A program made the position numbers and the translations under genes. Shown here in pieces: positions 1 to 11,830 of a DNA stretch of 64,000 nt; positions within the stretch are counted from its first letter, which is position 1, and each line of letters begins with the position of its first letter. Source of the DNA: Paramyrothecium sp. XJ0827 (taxonomy: Eukaryota > Ascomycota > Sordariomycetes > Hypocreales > Stachybotryaceae); assembly GCA_020881915.1 (NCBI GenBank), contig JAJFPB010000003.1, forward strand, positions 3,534,001 through 3,598,000, in the 5' to 3' direction. The notes under the pieces were generated by a model. It saw only the letters and a program-made list of their open reading frames with translations, was not told the DNA's origin and made no database searches.

Positions 1-2647
1 AACTGATCGGGCCGCGAAGTTGGTTGCTGGTACAGACAGAAAATCCCAAGAAGCAGGTAGCGCGCATTGATCTTGTGATCTTTTGCGTATGCATGTAGAA
101 GCTGAGGTACGTTTGCTGAAAAATCAGAATTTCAAGGACGTTAACTTAGTCCATGCCCAAACTTGATGCGCGGGACATAATCTGCTCTTAGTCGGGAACA
201 AATCTGACAGAAGTGGCAAACCGACAGGAGAAACGGTCTATTGTAATGAGTTTTCCTTGGAGGCAAGCAAAATGAGGCTCCCAATAGCTGGCCATATGGG
301 CATCGAGGAGTGTCTCGAAACTGCCTCATCCATTCTATCAGCACATGCATCCCCCCTTTGTTTGAGACACCTTCATAGTGTTTCTGGATTGGGCTGCTTA
401 TCTCCCTCAGAAGAAGGGACCCCAGCTTCCCCTGAACTTGGATTGTGATGAGGACGAGAAGAGGCTACGTCGCTAAGATGGAGACCGATCTCTTTCACAT
501 AATCAAGATCGTGTATATCCTGCGGATACCTGAGGCCCCGGCTGATCTTGCAGTAGCCTCCGGTAGTGGAAGTGGCGGTCCTACGGCATGTTCCTTCAAA
601 TAGAGAATAGAATGGAGCTGAAATTTAAGAGGAACAACGCTACTGCTGTGCTCTCACTGACCACTACCTCGGGACCGAGGTGTACCAAGGTGCTTGGGCT
701 GCACTAATACCAGCACGAGGCAAGAGTGACTGTTTCAAAGCCCCCCAGCATTGATAATGTGACAGAGCGATGACTGTCTCCGACATTGTGGGCATGGTGC
801 AACGAATATGGAGCTGTAATCGAGATGTCTGCCGAACTAATATGACCCAGACGTGGCGCACAGATTGGTTGTGTCGCCCGAGCATTACCTTGTTCAGACA
901 AAGACCGAGAAAATGATGTATAGAAGCTGATAGAGCATTGCAAAACGTTATCCTTCTCTTCGTCTGCTTCCACAACAAGCAACAGCGCTTCGACGGCTTA
1001 ACCCCAAACTTTCCCGTGGCAGGATTCGTCCAAACTTCGGAAAAGGTACCAGACAGCAAGTCAAACTGGTGGAATGGAATTTGCAAGCTAGATTTTGCGG
1101 GTTAATTGATCTCAACAGGCCCGAGCTCAAGCTATGTGGCCAGGCGAGCGTCCTATAGCCTTGCCCTCGATGCACCTGTTAGGCGCTACCTGCCAGTGTG
1201 ATCGTGTGCGATTCGGGATCAGTTACAGAATAGCCACAATGAACCGGTACTGAAAAAGGAGTCAAAGTCGGCTAAGAATTTGGATCGGATGCTAAGTTTG
1301 GCCCAGCGCTTCGTGTTGGAGAACTCGGCAGCTCGAGTTAGAACAATAGCCTGTAGAACAAGCGTGATGGGGCAAGGTAAGACATGCCACTATACTTGAT
1401 GTTATGAGGAGTCTCATTCTATTCATACTTGATAGCCGAGGGAAGGTTCAGCTCGCCGGGTTACCGCATCGTCTGGACCGCCTTCAGAGTGGCGATGGTG
1501 CATTTCGTGTTCGCTTGTGTAAACGATGAGAGCACAGTGGTGATTCCACGTCAGAGCCGGCTGCTTTCGTGAGACAGACAAAGTTTAGATGGCCCATAGA
1601 GTATCTAAGGTAACTTAAGTTTCTTGCGTGTAAGCTTCCTCGGTATTTCCAACATTGTTAGCAGTGGAGCCAATGCTTACCCATTGACATCTATTTGAGT
1701 CTTACCTTGCAGGAACCACCGCCCAACTCAAAGACTGCGAAGTGGCTACACAATACGCAGAGTACCAGCAGAGTACTGAATCGGACCGGTCCAGTGAAGG
1801 GTGCCGTGGCAACAGCCAGACCGAGCGACCACTGGAAATCTCGAGATCAAGGGGTATCACAGTGCGGCCATCGGTCTCGGTTATGCGCGTCTCCCAAGCG
1901 GGCACAGGCACACTTGTGCAACCGAGACGAAAGCTATCTCAACAACATAATGCATCGAGTCGCTCCGTCCGACAGCCGTGGGCTGCCTTGCCTAGTCAAC
2001 TTGTCTCAGGATGGATCTACCAAACGGTGCACGCCTGTCTTGTCACGTCTCGTCTCGAAGCAATGCTAGCATTTAGGAGAACAAGGTAAGGTAGAAACGC
2101 TTCAGCGAGAGACAGAGACAGAAGGAGGAGGTCCAAGGTCAGCCGACCTGGTCTCTGCACTCTTCACAAATGGCACGTTGGGCCGAGTCTTAGCCACAAA
2201 CGTAAGGTAGTTGGGAAAGAACGGTCCGTCAACTGCAGTTCCCTGGATCTCGCCTACCTCGCCTCGCCTCACCTCGCCTCACCACGCCTTGACCGAACCT
2301 TCAAGGAAAGTTTATCTTCCCATCGGCTTGCATCTTCTTTCCCCCCCTTTCCGCCATCTCTAAAACTACAGCAACCGACACTGGTGCCCTAAGCAACGCA
2401 ATCATCCCCAGCCTCCTGGTCTGTACATACCCCATCGTCAAGAGCTTCCTCATGGGAACAGACCCTAGATCCTCGCATGACATTTATCTTGATGGTCGTA
2501 GCTGACAGGAGGCGCATGCCGTAGGCGTCAATCGATTCCCGCACCAAGAACACATTGAGCCCGGCGTTCCATTCAACCTAACCGCCCCACGACTATAACA
2601 GACGGATTAGCTTGCGATCTGAAGGCGGCGCAATCGACGATTCCCAA
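1..2647. other. Gene-poor left end
   Basis: No open frame here has recognisable protein character. The longest (664-1086 on the minus strand, 140 codons) overlaps other frames of similar length and shows no domain, signal peptide or splice-linked partner. A tandem CCTCG/CCTCAC-type tract lies at about 2250-2290, a few hundred bases before the transporter start, and is probably part of its promoter or 5' leader. The rest may be decayed repeats or plain intergenic DNA; I cannot tell which. Confidence 0.5.
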
Positions 2648-4603
2648 ATGGCGACTCCCGAAGAGCACGAAATGCAGACTCCACCGGTTGCTGTTGCGAG
2701 TCAATCGCCGGCAGGGACCACGGACGAGCCGATTGGTGGCATTCGCCAGGCTATGCTCATCATTTCGTACTATTGACTGCCACCAGTACGGACAGACCAC
2801 AAGCTAATAGTAATACAGGCTGCTCATGGGACTCTTGTTTTCCAGCCTGGACACTTCGATTGTTTCTACGTCACTCGTTACCATTTCCCACGACTTGAAT
2901 GACTTTGTTAACGCGCCATGGATCGTCCTGGCATATCTGTTGACATATATGGGTAATTGACCTAACCATGCTTCTGGAAAGATTGCTTCTGACTCGTTGA
3001 CAGGGTTTGCTGTCTGCATATCAAAACTCAGCGACATCTACGGGAGGCGGAACATGTTAGTCGCTTCATGGGTCTTGTTCATCGGGTTTTCGTTGGGCTG
3101 TGCTTCATCAAAGGACATGATAGCTCTGTATGTCATCCACATGCTGACCAGTTCTCGATAAACAGGGCTGACTTGTAACAGGATCGTGTGCCGGGCATTT
3201 CAAGGCGTGGGAGCATCAGGGCTATACAGTTTGACACAGATCGGATTAGTCGAGGTGGGACCAGTACACCGACCTAGTCTGATAGGAGCTATGGTCGGCG
3301 CAACACTTGCCGTGGCCTTCGTGCTTGGCCCGCTGATTGGTGGTGTGGTCTCTCAGTTGTCTGACTGGAGATGGCTATTCAATATGAAGTAGGTGTTTGA
3401 GACGTCAAGTTTGAACAGTCGACTAACGTGCTTTAGCATTCCATTTGGCTTGGTCACAATCCTCATTATTACGAACTTCTGGCCCCATGAAAATGTCGCC
3501 CACCTTCTCTCTTGGGCAGCCTTCACCAGTATCGACTTCATAGGCAGCACCACATTGCTTTGCAGCTCTGGTTTTCTAGTATTTGCTATTCAGCAAGCCG
3601 GCTCCCAAGCTTCCTCATGGAGCAGCCCATCTATCATATCCGCCTTGGTGATATCCGCCCTGAGTTGGATTGCGTTCATATGGTGGGAAGTGTTGCTCGA
3701 AACGAAACACTATAGCCATATAGAACCCATCTTCCCCATACGCCTGATGCTTCGCCGGGTTTACTCCGCAGGCTTGATGTAAGCTCACCACCCTGTCATA
3801 TGAGCCATCTGAAAGCTAATTGCACTAGCATCACATTGCTCACAGGATTCCCCTACATATCTCTCTGCATCGTCATTCCGGAGCGCTTTCAGATAGTGGA
3901 CAACGAGAGCGCACTGATGGCTGGAGTGCACATACTACCTCTGCTCGGTGCTTGCGCCGCGGGCTCATTCTTGGGTGGCGCCATCTCTAGCAAGAGGAAC
4001 AATACTTCATACACCCTGGTCATAGCCTCATGTCTACAAGTGCTGGGCGTCAGCCTGATGACTATGGTTTCAGGAACCGACACGAGTACGGGGCCGCAGT
4101 ATGCATATCAATCTATATTCGGACTAGGCGTTGGACTTTCGTTCTCTGCTGCTACTATCATGACCAACATCCTGGCTGCAGAGCCGAGTGAAAGAGCCTC
4201 TGCGCAAGGAGCTGTTGCTCAGGCCCGCGTCTTGGGTGGTTGCATCGGGCTTTCCGTTTGCACGGTCATATTCAATCTTCACACGAACCAGTATTTGGAT
4301 GATCATTTGACACCAGAACAGCTACGAAACCTTCACCGCTCGCCCTTGTCCGGACTTCACCTTCCGAAGGATTTGAGGGAGCTCGTCCGGACCGTATATG
4401 CCGGGGCATTCGCCGAAGAAATCCGGATCATGGTCATCGCGTGTGCGCTGATGGTTATTGTGTCGCTGTTCACACTGGAGAAACAACCGATGCCTCTAGA
4501 AACACTGACAGCACCATCTAAGGAAGAGCCATCATCCTCACGACGATGTAGTGACTCGGGCACGGAACTGAATGATGTAGCTAGTGTCCACCATACTGTT
4601 TGA
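2648..4603 (+). CDS. MFS transporter, DHA2 (14-TM drug:H+ antiporter) type, six exons
   Basis: This is a plasma- or vacuolar-membrane major facilitator that probably exports toxic small molecules by proton antiport. Six exons join in phase: 2648-2766, 2819-2952, 3004-3127, 3182-3388, 3437-3778 and 3829-4603, giving 566 residues, normal for DHA2. After a short hydrophilic N-terminus, the first membrane segment carries the DHA2 signature SSLDTSIVSTSLVTIS, followed by APWIVLAYLLTYMGF, the loop motif A (KLSDIYGRRN) and motif C (LGPLIGG), then DWRWLFNMNIPFGL. More hydrophobic segments follow, and the C-terminal tail is polar and serine-rich. The start ATG is preceded by CCCAA and is the first in frame. 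The gene stands alone: no biosynthetic enzyme lies beside it, so the substrate cannot be inferred. Family assignment is firm; substrate specificity is unknown. Confidence 0.9.
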
Positions 4604-5397
4604 GAAAAACTCGGCCTTGTGCATGAAATGCTCCATCGCTGCGGGCAGCGATGCGTTTATCTCGATTTCGAAAGGGGCGTTCTGCTGGGAGTCACTCGTC
4701 CATTGCTACCAATGTTTATTTCGTTGTTCTTACGCGCAGACCAAGCACATGGGCTTGCGTGAACCTAGCTCGTTGCAGATACTTTGAATAGCTATACCAG
4801 TCATATATCATGGTCTAGGTGTGGATCGCAAATTCTCCTCAAGACTTCTGCAATTATTTCACGAAGATAGGCAGCCTCCATCTCGAGTTGCTCTCAACCA
4901 GAACGAATTCGAGCACGGCATCATTTGCTAACTTGGACCATATTACCAAAGGCCATACATAGTCAACAGTTCCGGAGTATAGCCTGCGTGATCTACGCGC
5001 GATGTTGGATAGAAACAAACCAACGTCTTGACCCAGCCTCCACAGAGAGTTGTCACGAGGATTGTCCTCGGTGCAGCCAAGCCTGCTGAACGGCAGCTGA
5101 CTGACCTTGAGCAGCAGCATGAGGTATGCCTTGTGACGTGATGCAGGTATAACATTCAAGCGTCAATGTCTTTGTTTTGTCCTGCACAACATGAGTTGGC
5201 TGCATCGTAATGTGACTTCGTTGCACCCTCGCGTGGGATCTTGTGGACATGTTACGCATGCCCCAGGCCAGCCCTGATTCGATAATGGGGGAAGCACAGC
5301 TGCAACACCCGCAATGTCCGAAGTGTACACGACGTTAACTCATCTAGAGAAGCTTTGGCGGGCCGAACCATCCCAAATAGAAAGGGTCGCTGGTTTA
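4604..5397. other. Intergenic spacer between convergent genes
   Basis: This spacer separates the 3' ends of the transporter (+) and the cupin gene (-). A minus-strand frame of 101 codons (4854-5159) has no recognisable domain and I do not call it a gene. I see no clear repeat or RNA here. Confidence 0.5.
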
Positions 5398-6027
5398 CTA
5401 TGCTACCTGCAGCACAGGGCCATCGTTGCCGTAGATTGGATCCCGGTGAAACCAACCCAGCGAGTTGATCCGTTCTGCGGTGCCTTGCTCGCCAGGTGCG
5501 CCGTAGCACATGTCCCACGATTGCCCGGGAGGGTAGCTACCCACCATCTGGAAGCCGCCGTCCAGGTCCTCGAGCAGCCGGTGGGCGACGCCGGCCGGCA
5601 CGATCATGACGTCGCCCCTCTCGACGACGGGCTCCACGCGGCCGTCGTTATCCTCGCCGCCGAAGCAGAGCCTGGCGCGGCCGCTGTTGACGCACAGCAC
5701 CTCGTGGGTGGTGCTGTGGTAGTGCGACGTGTCGTACATGGTGTAGCGCCACCGCGGCTCGACGACGCCGACCGAGCTGAGGTGAGACTCGATGGCCGAG
5801 GCGGAAGCCGACGGCGCGGCGAAGGCGCCGTGGTAGATGAGCAGGGGCTTCCGCTGGATGCTCGTGTTGGGCGCCTTGCTCCCCGCTGGGATCTGGTGCT
5901 TGGAGACGCGGAGGGAGGAGAGGGGCGTGAGCGTGTCCCTGCCCATGGTGCCGGACCGCGTGGAAGCGAAGCGGCGCACGAGCGAGCGAGGTGGTACAGC
6001 CGATCTGACCAACTGACGATGAAACAT
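5398..6027 (-). CDS. YjlB-like cupin protein, possibly mitochondrial
   Basis: The single exon encodes 209 residues. The first 25 or so residues are rich in Arg, Ser and Ala with no acidic residue (MFHRQLVRSAVPPRSLVRRF), as expected of a mitochondrial targeting peptide; a second Met at residue 28 could start a cytosolic form. The cupin core holds the metal-binding pattern HYHSTTHEVL (His102, His104, His108, Glu109), then a glycine turn and a second motif GDVMIVPAGVAHR with His149. This arrangement matches the YjlB branch of cupins, whose enzymatic role is not established. The gene lies 545 bp downstream of the DUF829 gene on the same strand, but fungal genes are transcribed singly, so no operon is implied. 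Fold assignment is good; function is open. Confidence 0.85.
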   Translation of the reverse strand: MFHRQLVRSAVPPRSLVRRFASTRSGTMGRDTLTPLSSLRVSKHQIPAGSKAPNTSIQRKPLLIYHGAFAAPSASASAIESHLSSVGVVEPRWRYTMYDTSHYHSTTHEVLCVNSGRARLCFGGEDNDGRVEPVVERGDVMIVPAGVAHRLLEDLDGGFQMVGSYPPGQSWDMCYGAPGEQGTAERINSLGWFHRDPIYGNDGPVLQVA

Positions 6028-6572
6028 GCAGGGTGCAGTGGCTTCACAAGATGGCCGGCTTCGTGCCGAAGTAGATCGGAACTCAGGTGTGTGGAGAGGG
6101 AGATCGCCACTAGGATGATGGTGAGAGTCGTTGCAGGTGCAGGTCGTGGAAGTCCTGATTTAACCAGTTCAGATAGGTTGCCAAGAGCGTAAACGGACCA
6201 GTTGAAGAGAGGAAATTCCGTTGGTTTGGCTCGTGGACGAAGGTTGATGGATTGGTGATGTCGATGGTAAGGCTTGAGAACGTCCCTCGCGCACCCACTC
6301 ACGTATTCACGCTGACGTCAGGACAAGGCGCGGCAAAGCGATTGTTGACCCGCCAGGAGTGTTTAATCTGTTATCACGAGCGCGTGAATTGACAAGAATG
6401 AGATGGAACAGAAGTGCAAACTATACAGGCTCTATGTGATCTACGCCTTTCTAAACAGAATAAAAACTGGAATCTACCAAGTCCATAGTTTCATACCTCA
6501 TTAATTAAGTCTCGGCGATGAGTGCCCGTAGACACTCCTTTGTGATAAGCCACACCCCGTCTCTTCACACAC
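6028..6572. promoter_or_regulatory. Upstream region of the cupin gene
   Basis: These 545 bp contain the 3' end of the DUF829 gene and the promoter of the cupin gene. I see no recognisable operator or repeat. The composition becomes A/T-richer at about 6360-6510, consistent with a terminator or promoter boundary. Confidence 0.4.
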
Positions 6573-7454
6573 TCACTTCTCAGCGCCGACGGAGCGCAGC
6601 CAGGACGCCCTGATGGCCGACCAGTACTCCTGGGGAAACATGCGCATGTGGCCAACGTGGTTGCTGCCCGTGAAGAGCTCGACGTCGACCTCCCAGCCCA
6701 GCCTCTTGCTGTCGGCGATGTGGCTCTCGATGTCGCCGTAGCCGATGAGGTCATCCTCCTTGCTGTAGATGTACAGCCGGCGCGAGGCCGCGTCCTCGAA
6801 GCCGCTGTCGTCGATGGTCTCGCGCGCCTGGGCGCCCGGGTGCTGGCGGCCGAGGGCCCAGCTGACCCAGCTGTTGACGACGAGCGCGCCGGCCCACAGG
6901 GTCTGGGTGACGACGAACGGCCAGGGGAACCAGGCGGCGGTGCCGATGGCCATGGCGCGGCCCCAGCGCTTGAGGTTGTCGACGGTCATGTCGGTGCTGC
7001 CGGGCGTCGAGTCCAGGACGAGCAGCCTGTGCGGCAGGGCGGCGCCGTGCCTCTCGCGGTAGGCGTGCAGCGTGGCGCCGTAGTTGATGGCGCCCGTGTT
7101 GGACATGGCGAGGATCAGCAGGTCGCCCTGGCGGCCCTCCCCGGCCCCCGGCGCGCCGCCGGGGAACAGCGTCTCGACGACGGGCACCATGGCGGCGGTG
7201 CGCGCGCCCAGGTCCGAGAACATGGCCTTGGAGATGGGCGACAGCACGGCGACGACGCGGGCGCGCGGGAACAGGGCCCGGAAGCCGTCGACGAACTTGG
7301 CGACGTGCTTGGGCAGGCCGTCACCCCAGCCGTAGATGACGACGGCCGACGGGTGGTCCGCCGGCGCGGGACCGTCGTTCGGATCGGCCTCGCGCACGAA
7401 GACCTGGTCCGAGAGGGCGGTGAAGCCCGGGAAGACGGGGGCTTTCTCGGGCAT
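6573..7454 (-). CDS. DUF829 / TMEM53-like alpha/beta-hydrolase (PaxU-like)
   Basis: One exon gives 293 residues with the layout of the DUF829 family, which includes animal TMEM53 and the indole-diterpene cluster protein PaxU. An early strand (AVVIYGWGDGLPKHVAKF, residues 37-54) ends in the family's GW motif. A nucleophile-elbow-like segment LLILAMSNTGAINY puts Ser118 in the catalytic place. A later strand, LYIYSKEDDLIGYGDIESH, offers Asp234 or Asp235, and GSNHVGHMR offers His266 or His269. A full hydrolase triad is therefore possible, but the family has no settled reaction. There is no signal peptide. A hydrophobic stretch near residues 170-200 could be membrane-associated. No other secondary-metabolite gene sits next to it, so a PaxU-like cluster role is not supported. 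The coding sequence is strongly G/C-rich compared with its flanks. Confidence 0.85.
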   Translation of the reverse strand: MPEKAPVFPGFTALSDQVFVREADPNDGPAPADHPSAVVIYGWGDGLPKHVAKFVDGFRALFPRARVVAVLSPISKAMFSDLGARTAAMVPVVETLFPGGAPGAGEGRQGDLLILAMSNTGAINYGATLHAYRERHGAALPHRLLVLDSTPGSTDMTVDNLKRWGRAMAIGTAAWFPWPFVVTQTLWAGALVVNSWVSWALGRQHPGAQARETIDDSGFEDAASRRLYIYSKEDDLIGYGDIESHIADSKRLGWEVDVELFTGSNHVGHMRMFPQEYWSAIRASWLRSVGAEK

Positions 7455-9691
7455 GTTGGGCGTTGCGATGCGCGATGAGGGCTTTGGTGATTTCTTTCTT
7501 CTCTCTCCTGTGCTTTTCCTCTTTGCCTTTTTCTTTTATTTTTTTCTCCTTGTCTAGCTGAGAAAGACTGTTCCTAGCGAGTGGCAATGCGTCGGGGACA
7601 ATCCGATCTTATCACTACTTTCGAGCACTTTCGAGGCAGCAGCAGCATCATCACGCACCCCCCTGTTCCCGAAATTGTTGGGAGCCTCGCAGAGGCCCCT
7701 GCACGGCCAGGCACAAGCGCCGACGCTGCCTGTGATTTTTCTTCCCACCGGCTCCGGTTTTTTTCTACTTGGCGACAACCGAGGCGTCGGACGTGGCCCT
7801 CTCGGTCGGACGAGCATACCGGATCAGGGCATTTCCTGGCACCTTTCCACCGGGACTAGCCATCTAGTGCGCCGTTGACCGTTGGAGGGATGGAAAAAAA
7901 GAAAAGCGCTGGGTTAAAGAAAGACCCTACGCGGGAAAAGCGAGTTTAACGAAGCCAATCCCGCGGCCGCCGGCGCCAATCCCGCACAAGTGGAGCCCGA
8001 TGTCGACTTGCCGAGGCTCGCATGACTCTGGGTACGCTTATCAGGGAAAGAATGCTGGTTTCACAGTCTGGCAGCTGAAGAATGTTGAGAACCGGCCCTC
8101 GCGATTCGGAAATCGCCGAGGATCCTTCTCGTTTCTGGTCGAATGGGCAGACGTCGCTACGTTTCCGATGGTGCTCGGATTGGGGTTGATGGAGTTGATA
8201 AGATGAACAATAAGGGGGGTGGAGGGAGGGTCGGAGGGAGAGGGGATTTTGTCATTTATGGCATTTTATGGTAGCATTGAACCAAAGGAAGAGCAAGCAA
8301 GCTGGCTGAAATGCGCGGCCCACGTGCGGTTTCTGTGCATCTCCGTCGGCCTCTTGGGCCTTTTCCGAAGACAGTGATGGCTTCTTTGTCCGACCGGCAT
8401 GGGACTCTTTCCTCTTGCGCATCTTCATCCTCCCTCAACAACCTAAAGATGATTTCGTGAAAAGGCCGACACTGAAGCTGACCGCCGCGCTTCTTCAAAC
8501 AGGGGAGAGGGGGCAAAAGGAAAGAATCCCACAGCCGTCAGCGGGGACCGGCGCCGCCCCCGAAAGCCACCCGAGCGCATTGCGATCCGATCTTACATGT
8601 TAGCGCACCGGGCGCCCGCGCAATGGGGATCTCGGAATCGGCAAAGGCCAAGCCCAGCGCGAAAAAAAAACCCCGGCCGGTGAACGACGCGCCACACTTG
8701 AGCCGCTTGAATCCCAACGTCGACCGGGTCCTCCGACGCGGTGCTGGTGGAGATGCACGGCGGCGGATAATGGGCGGAAAACCGCTGGACGTCTCGTCTC
8801 GGGCAGTCGGATATGCGCGGAAGAGCCACTTTTGCCGGTTGGGACGGCAGCCCAGCCAACGACCTTCCGCGGCGCCGGCAGGGACGTTTCCTTTCTCTTC
8901 TTTCATATATCGATCCAAAACCCGGTGCGTACGTTTTTTTCCTGTGCTTCGAGTCCGCGAAAGTATGGTTCGACTTTCGTGGTTGCAGCGAGGCGGCGGC
9001 GCGCGCGGATCTTTTGCTTCTCACGGGGCGACGGGGCGTGTAAGTGAGCCTTGTTGAGCCGCGCACGTCCACGAGTCGCCAAGATGTGAGTTGTTACACA
9101 GGGATCGCGTGCGCGATCACATTGGGTAGCTTCACACGGGAGAACTGACCTTCATCTCGAGAGGGCCTCGTCAACCATTTCCGCTGCCATCACTTCGCTG
9201 CGCTTGGCCGAATTACGACTGGCCAGAGAGATCCCTTTCCCATTGGGCGCATCGGGGGTTTGCTGTTCCCTTTTTGGGTGCACAGCTGCGGGCTCAGTCA
9301 AAAGCATACGGATCAGGAAAGCTTCTGGAAGCAACGCGAGAAACATACATACGCTGCGCCCTCAAAACCACAAGCGATGAAGACCCGAAAAGGCTGTGGA
9401 CCAAAAATTGTCTTTAGCAAGCTATGACGCACTACCTTTCTCTCGCGGCTATATCGGCCATCTTCCAATGCACCAAACCCCGTCTAAGCCCTCCCCCCTC
9501 CCTCCTCTCGTCCCACCACCGAAGCCTTATTTTTTTGTCTCCTCTTTTAGCTCAAACGCAAGTCAAGTGTCCTGACGCTCCACAATGGCATTTTGGGCCA
9601 AAGGCTCTCGGTGGGGGTCCAAGTGAGGGCGGGGGGTTAAGGCCGCCGTCGGAGCCCTTCCACCAACCCCTTCTCGTTCTCGCTTCCCGCG
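7455..9691. other. Long intergenic region upstream of the DUF829 gene and downstream of the Dabb gene
   Basis: About 2.2 kb without a supportable gene. The first 120 bp hold a T/C-rich tract (about 7486-7555), a usual feature of fungal promoters. Overlapping frames at 8593-9072 on both strands are basic and low in complexity; I take them as chance frames in G/C-rich DNA. Confidence 0.5.
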
Positions 9692-10483
9692 CTACAGGGC
9701 AGCGCCGCCGACGGCCTGGGGCTTGAAGTAGACGGTCAGCAGGCCCTCGACGGTCAGGGTCCGGAAGACCTTCTTGACGCCGAGGTGCGCCTCGCAGTCC
9801 TCGTCGTAGAACTTCATGTCGTCCATGTTGGCAAACTCCGTCTTGCACACGAACGTGTAGCCCTGCGAGCGCTGGTCCTCCTCGGCGGGGCCGGCGTAGA
9901 CGGAGAGGATGTAAGGCTTGCCGTCCTGGAGCGTGGCAGCATCCCCAAGCCGGGGCGCCACGTTAGCCTCAGAACTTGTTTCACGAGTTTACATGCTAGG
10001 TGGGGGAGGGAGACATAAAAGAGACGACGAGGGGAAGAAAAGGAACAAGAAAATGAAGAACAAAGACGCGAGTCTGCTTGATACGTCGGTGAATAAAAGC
10101 AAGGTGGGAAGAGCAGGCAGAAGAGAAGCCCCCAAAAGAAAAGGGAAAACAGGAAGAGGGGAACGGAGAACGGAAGGGAAGGGAAGACGAAAGGGAAAGG
10201 GAAAGGGAAGGGGAAATCCCCCAATGGGTTGTGCTGTGTGAGCTCTTGGGCTGTGGCCTGAACCTCGGTTATGAGCCAAGATGAACCATGGTTCACGCCA
10301 ACAAGACAAAAGCCCAGAACCACCGCCAACGACCATCGGGCACACGACCCCCCAAACCACCCGGAAAAATTGCCTTACCTTCTCGTGAGTCTTGCTGAGC
10401 ACCTTGTACTGCTCCAGGAGCTTCTGGCGGTCCTCCTCCTTGGGGATCTTGAACATGGTGACGCGGTGCACGCTGGTCGCCAT
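9692..10483 (-). CDS. Stress-responsive A/B-barrel (Dabb) domain protein, two exons
   Basis: Exon 1 is 10483-10379 and exon 2 is 9925-9692. They join in phase 0 (HEK to DGKPYIL) to give 112 residues, the usual size of a single Dabb domain. The N-terminus MATSVHRVTMFKIPKEEDRQ is the typical first strand and helix. The later part, with SQGYTFVCKTEFANMDDMKFYD and the end VEGLLTVYFKP, completes the alpha+beta barrel. Dabb proteins form dimers; many fungal members are uncharacterised, and a few relatives are small polyketide-processing enzymes. The intron (9926-10378) is about 453 nt, long for a fungus, and carries a heavy purine tract. The donor (GTAAGG) and acceptor (CTCCAG) are ordinary. An extra micro-exon inside it is not needed, because the joined protein is continuous with family members as I remember them. 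Confidence 0.85.
10147..10216 (+). repeat. Purine-rich GGGAAA tract inside the Dabb-gene intron
   Basis: The + strand is almost entirely G and A, in imperfect repeats of GGGAA and AAAGGG. On the transcribed (minus) strand it is a long pyrimidine tract, ending about 230 nt upstream of the acceptor. Confidence 0.7.
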
Positions 10484-10745
10484 CTTTGCTGTGACGGGAG
10501 GGGGGTTTTCTGATAAGGGCGACCGGAAAATTCGTTAGAGCACGCTGGAGGGTCCTACGGGTGGGCAGAAGGCTCGAGAGAGGACGGGCGGCGTCGAGAG
10601 AGCGTGCTTGGATTCTTCCGGTGGCAAAGTGTTGGGGCAGACGTGTTGTGGTGGTGATGGGCCGACGATGACCTCCTGGATTTGGGGGGCGGGATGGGAT
10701 TTGGTGTGGTTTCCCTTTTATTTATTCAGTACAAAACGGGATGGG

Positions 10746-10808
10746 ATTTTTTTTTTTTTTTTAAATGCACAAGAGGGCGGGGGGGAAAGGGAAGGGGGGG
10801 GGGGGGCC
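10746..10808 (+). repeat. Poly-T run followed by poly-G run
   Basis: A run of about 17 T is followed 30 bp later by G-rich DNA that includes an uninterrupted run of about 12 G. It lies about 270 bp upstream of the Dabb start. The run lengths may be affected by sequencing error. Confidence 0.7.
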
Positions 10809-11161
10809 GAAAGGAATAAAGGCAGAAAGCATCGAAAAGAGAAACGTAGCATCACTCGGTTACCATCCATCCGTCCCCTTGTGCATTCACCCCTAATTAG
10901 CTAATGGGTGGTGCGGCAAAGATTGAGATGGGATGGTCTAATAAGGCTCGCTCGCGGCTAGATCCGAATCCCAGGCAGCTCTTTTTCCCCCTTCCCTCTG
11001 GCCGTTTCCTGATGGTGCCCTTGCCTCTGCTCTGCATGCAAACGAAATCCAGCAATTACAATCAAGCTATTTGATCTCCATCCGCCCACCCCTCCTGGGG
11101 GTCTACGTCTGTTTGCCCCGACCAGAGCCCCCCACCTCCAGATTCTACCCCCCAACCATCC

Positions 11162-11226
11162 AGCATCATCATCACCATCCTCCTCCTCCTGGTCCTGGTC
11201 CCGGTCCCGGTCCCGGTCCTGGCTCT
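11162..11226 (+). repeat. Trinucleotide and GGTCCC/GGTCCT hexanucleotide microsatellite
   Basis: CAT and CCT triplets pass into tandem GGTCCT/GGTCCC units. A translation of either strand gives Pro-Gly repeats, so the open frames here are repeat artefacts. Confidence 0.8.
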
Positions 11227-11359
11227 CCTCCTTCTCCTCCTCCGCCAGCAGGGCGTTCTGCTTCCGTTGATAACCCCGCTGACTGTGGGGTTGGTGTGGT
11301 CGAGCCCGCTATTTCATCAAGTGGTGTACAGCTCAGGTAGTTGGCCAATGCCACTTACC

Positions 11360-11400
11360 CGTCCATCCCCGTCTCCGTCCCCATCCCCATCCCCGGCAGC
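11360..11400 (+). repeat. CCCCAT/CCCCGT hexanucleotide repeat
   Basis: Imperfect tandem copies of CCRTCC-type hexamers, in non-coding DNA 3' of the histidine kinase. Confidence 0.7.
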
Positions 11401-11830
11401 TTTTGGAGTGGGGGGGTCGTCACACTTCTACACACGTGGTGAAAGGCCAGCAAATGGTCTGTTGTAGTCTGGGTAGTTTGGGTCTGTCTCGTCATCTAGC
11501 CAATTGGCCTAACCTGCTCCATACAAGAAGCTTCGCTGCGAAGCTTTGACTACCCATGGGTTGCCCATTTTCAAACGGCGCTGTCCCCCCGTCACCCCAC
11601 CAAACCCCCCGCAAAAAAGAAAGCAAAGCGGATAGCTAGTGTATCTTGGTTTTAATTTTCCTCGAATCCTTCCCATACCTGGCTTGGGCTCGTCTCATAC
11701 CAGATAAGAATGAGCCTGCGCGATACGCGGTTGGCAAAGCTGCATGCAGGGTGTATAAGTGTTCGTATCAAAAGACAGGCCCGTGTTGCCGAAGACGCCA
11801 ATCAACTCCGTTCCATGCTGGTGGTCTTTT

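Noticed and set aside
5314..6192. 292-codon + strand frame opposite the cupin gene
   Set aside because: Antisense shadow of the cupin coding sequence; no protein features.
6648..7478. 276-codon + strand frame opposite the DUF829 gene
   Set aside because: Mirror frame of a G/C-rich real gene; translation is Ala/Val/Gly/Asp-rich with no domain.
8593..9072. Overlapping frames of up to 159 codons on both strands
   Set aside because: Basic, low-complexity translations on both strands of the same G/C-rich DNA, with no domain or splice partner.
11071..11354. Pro-Gly repeat frames on both strands
   Set aside because: Direct translation of the GGTCCC microsatellite.
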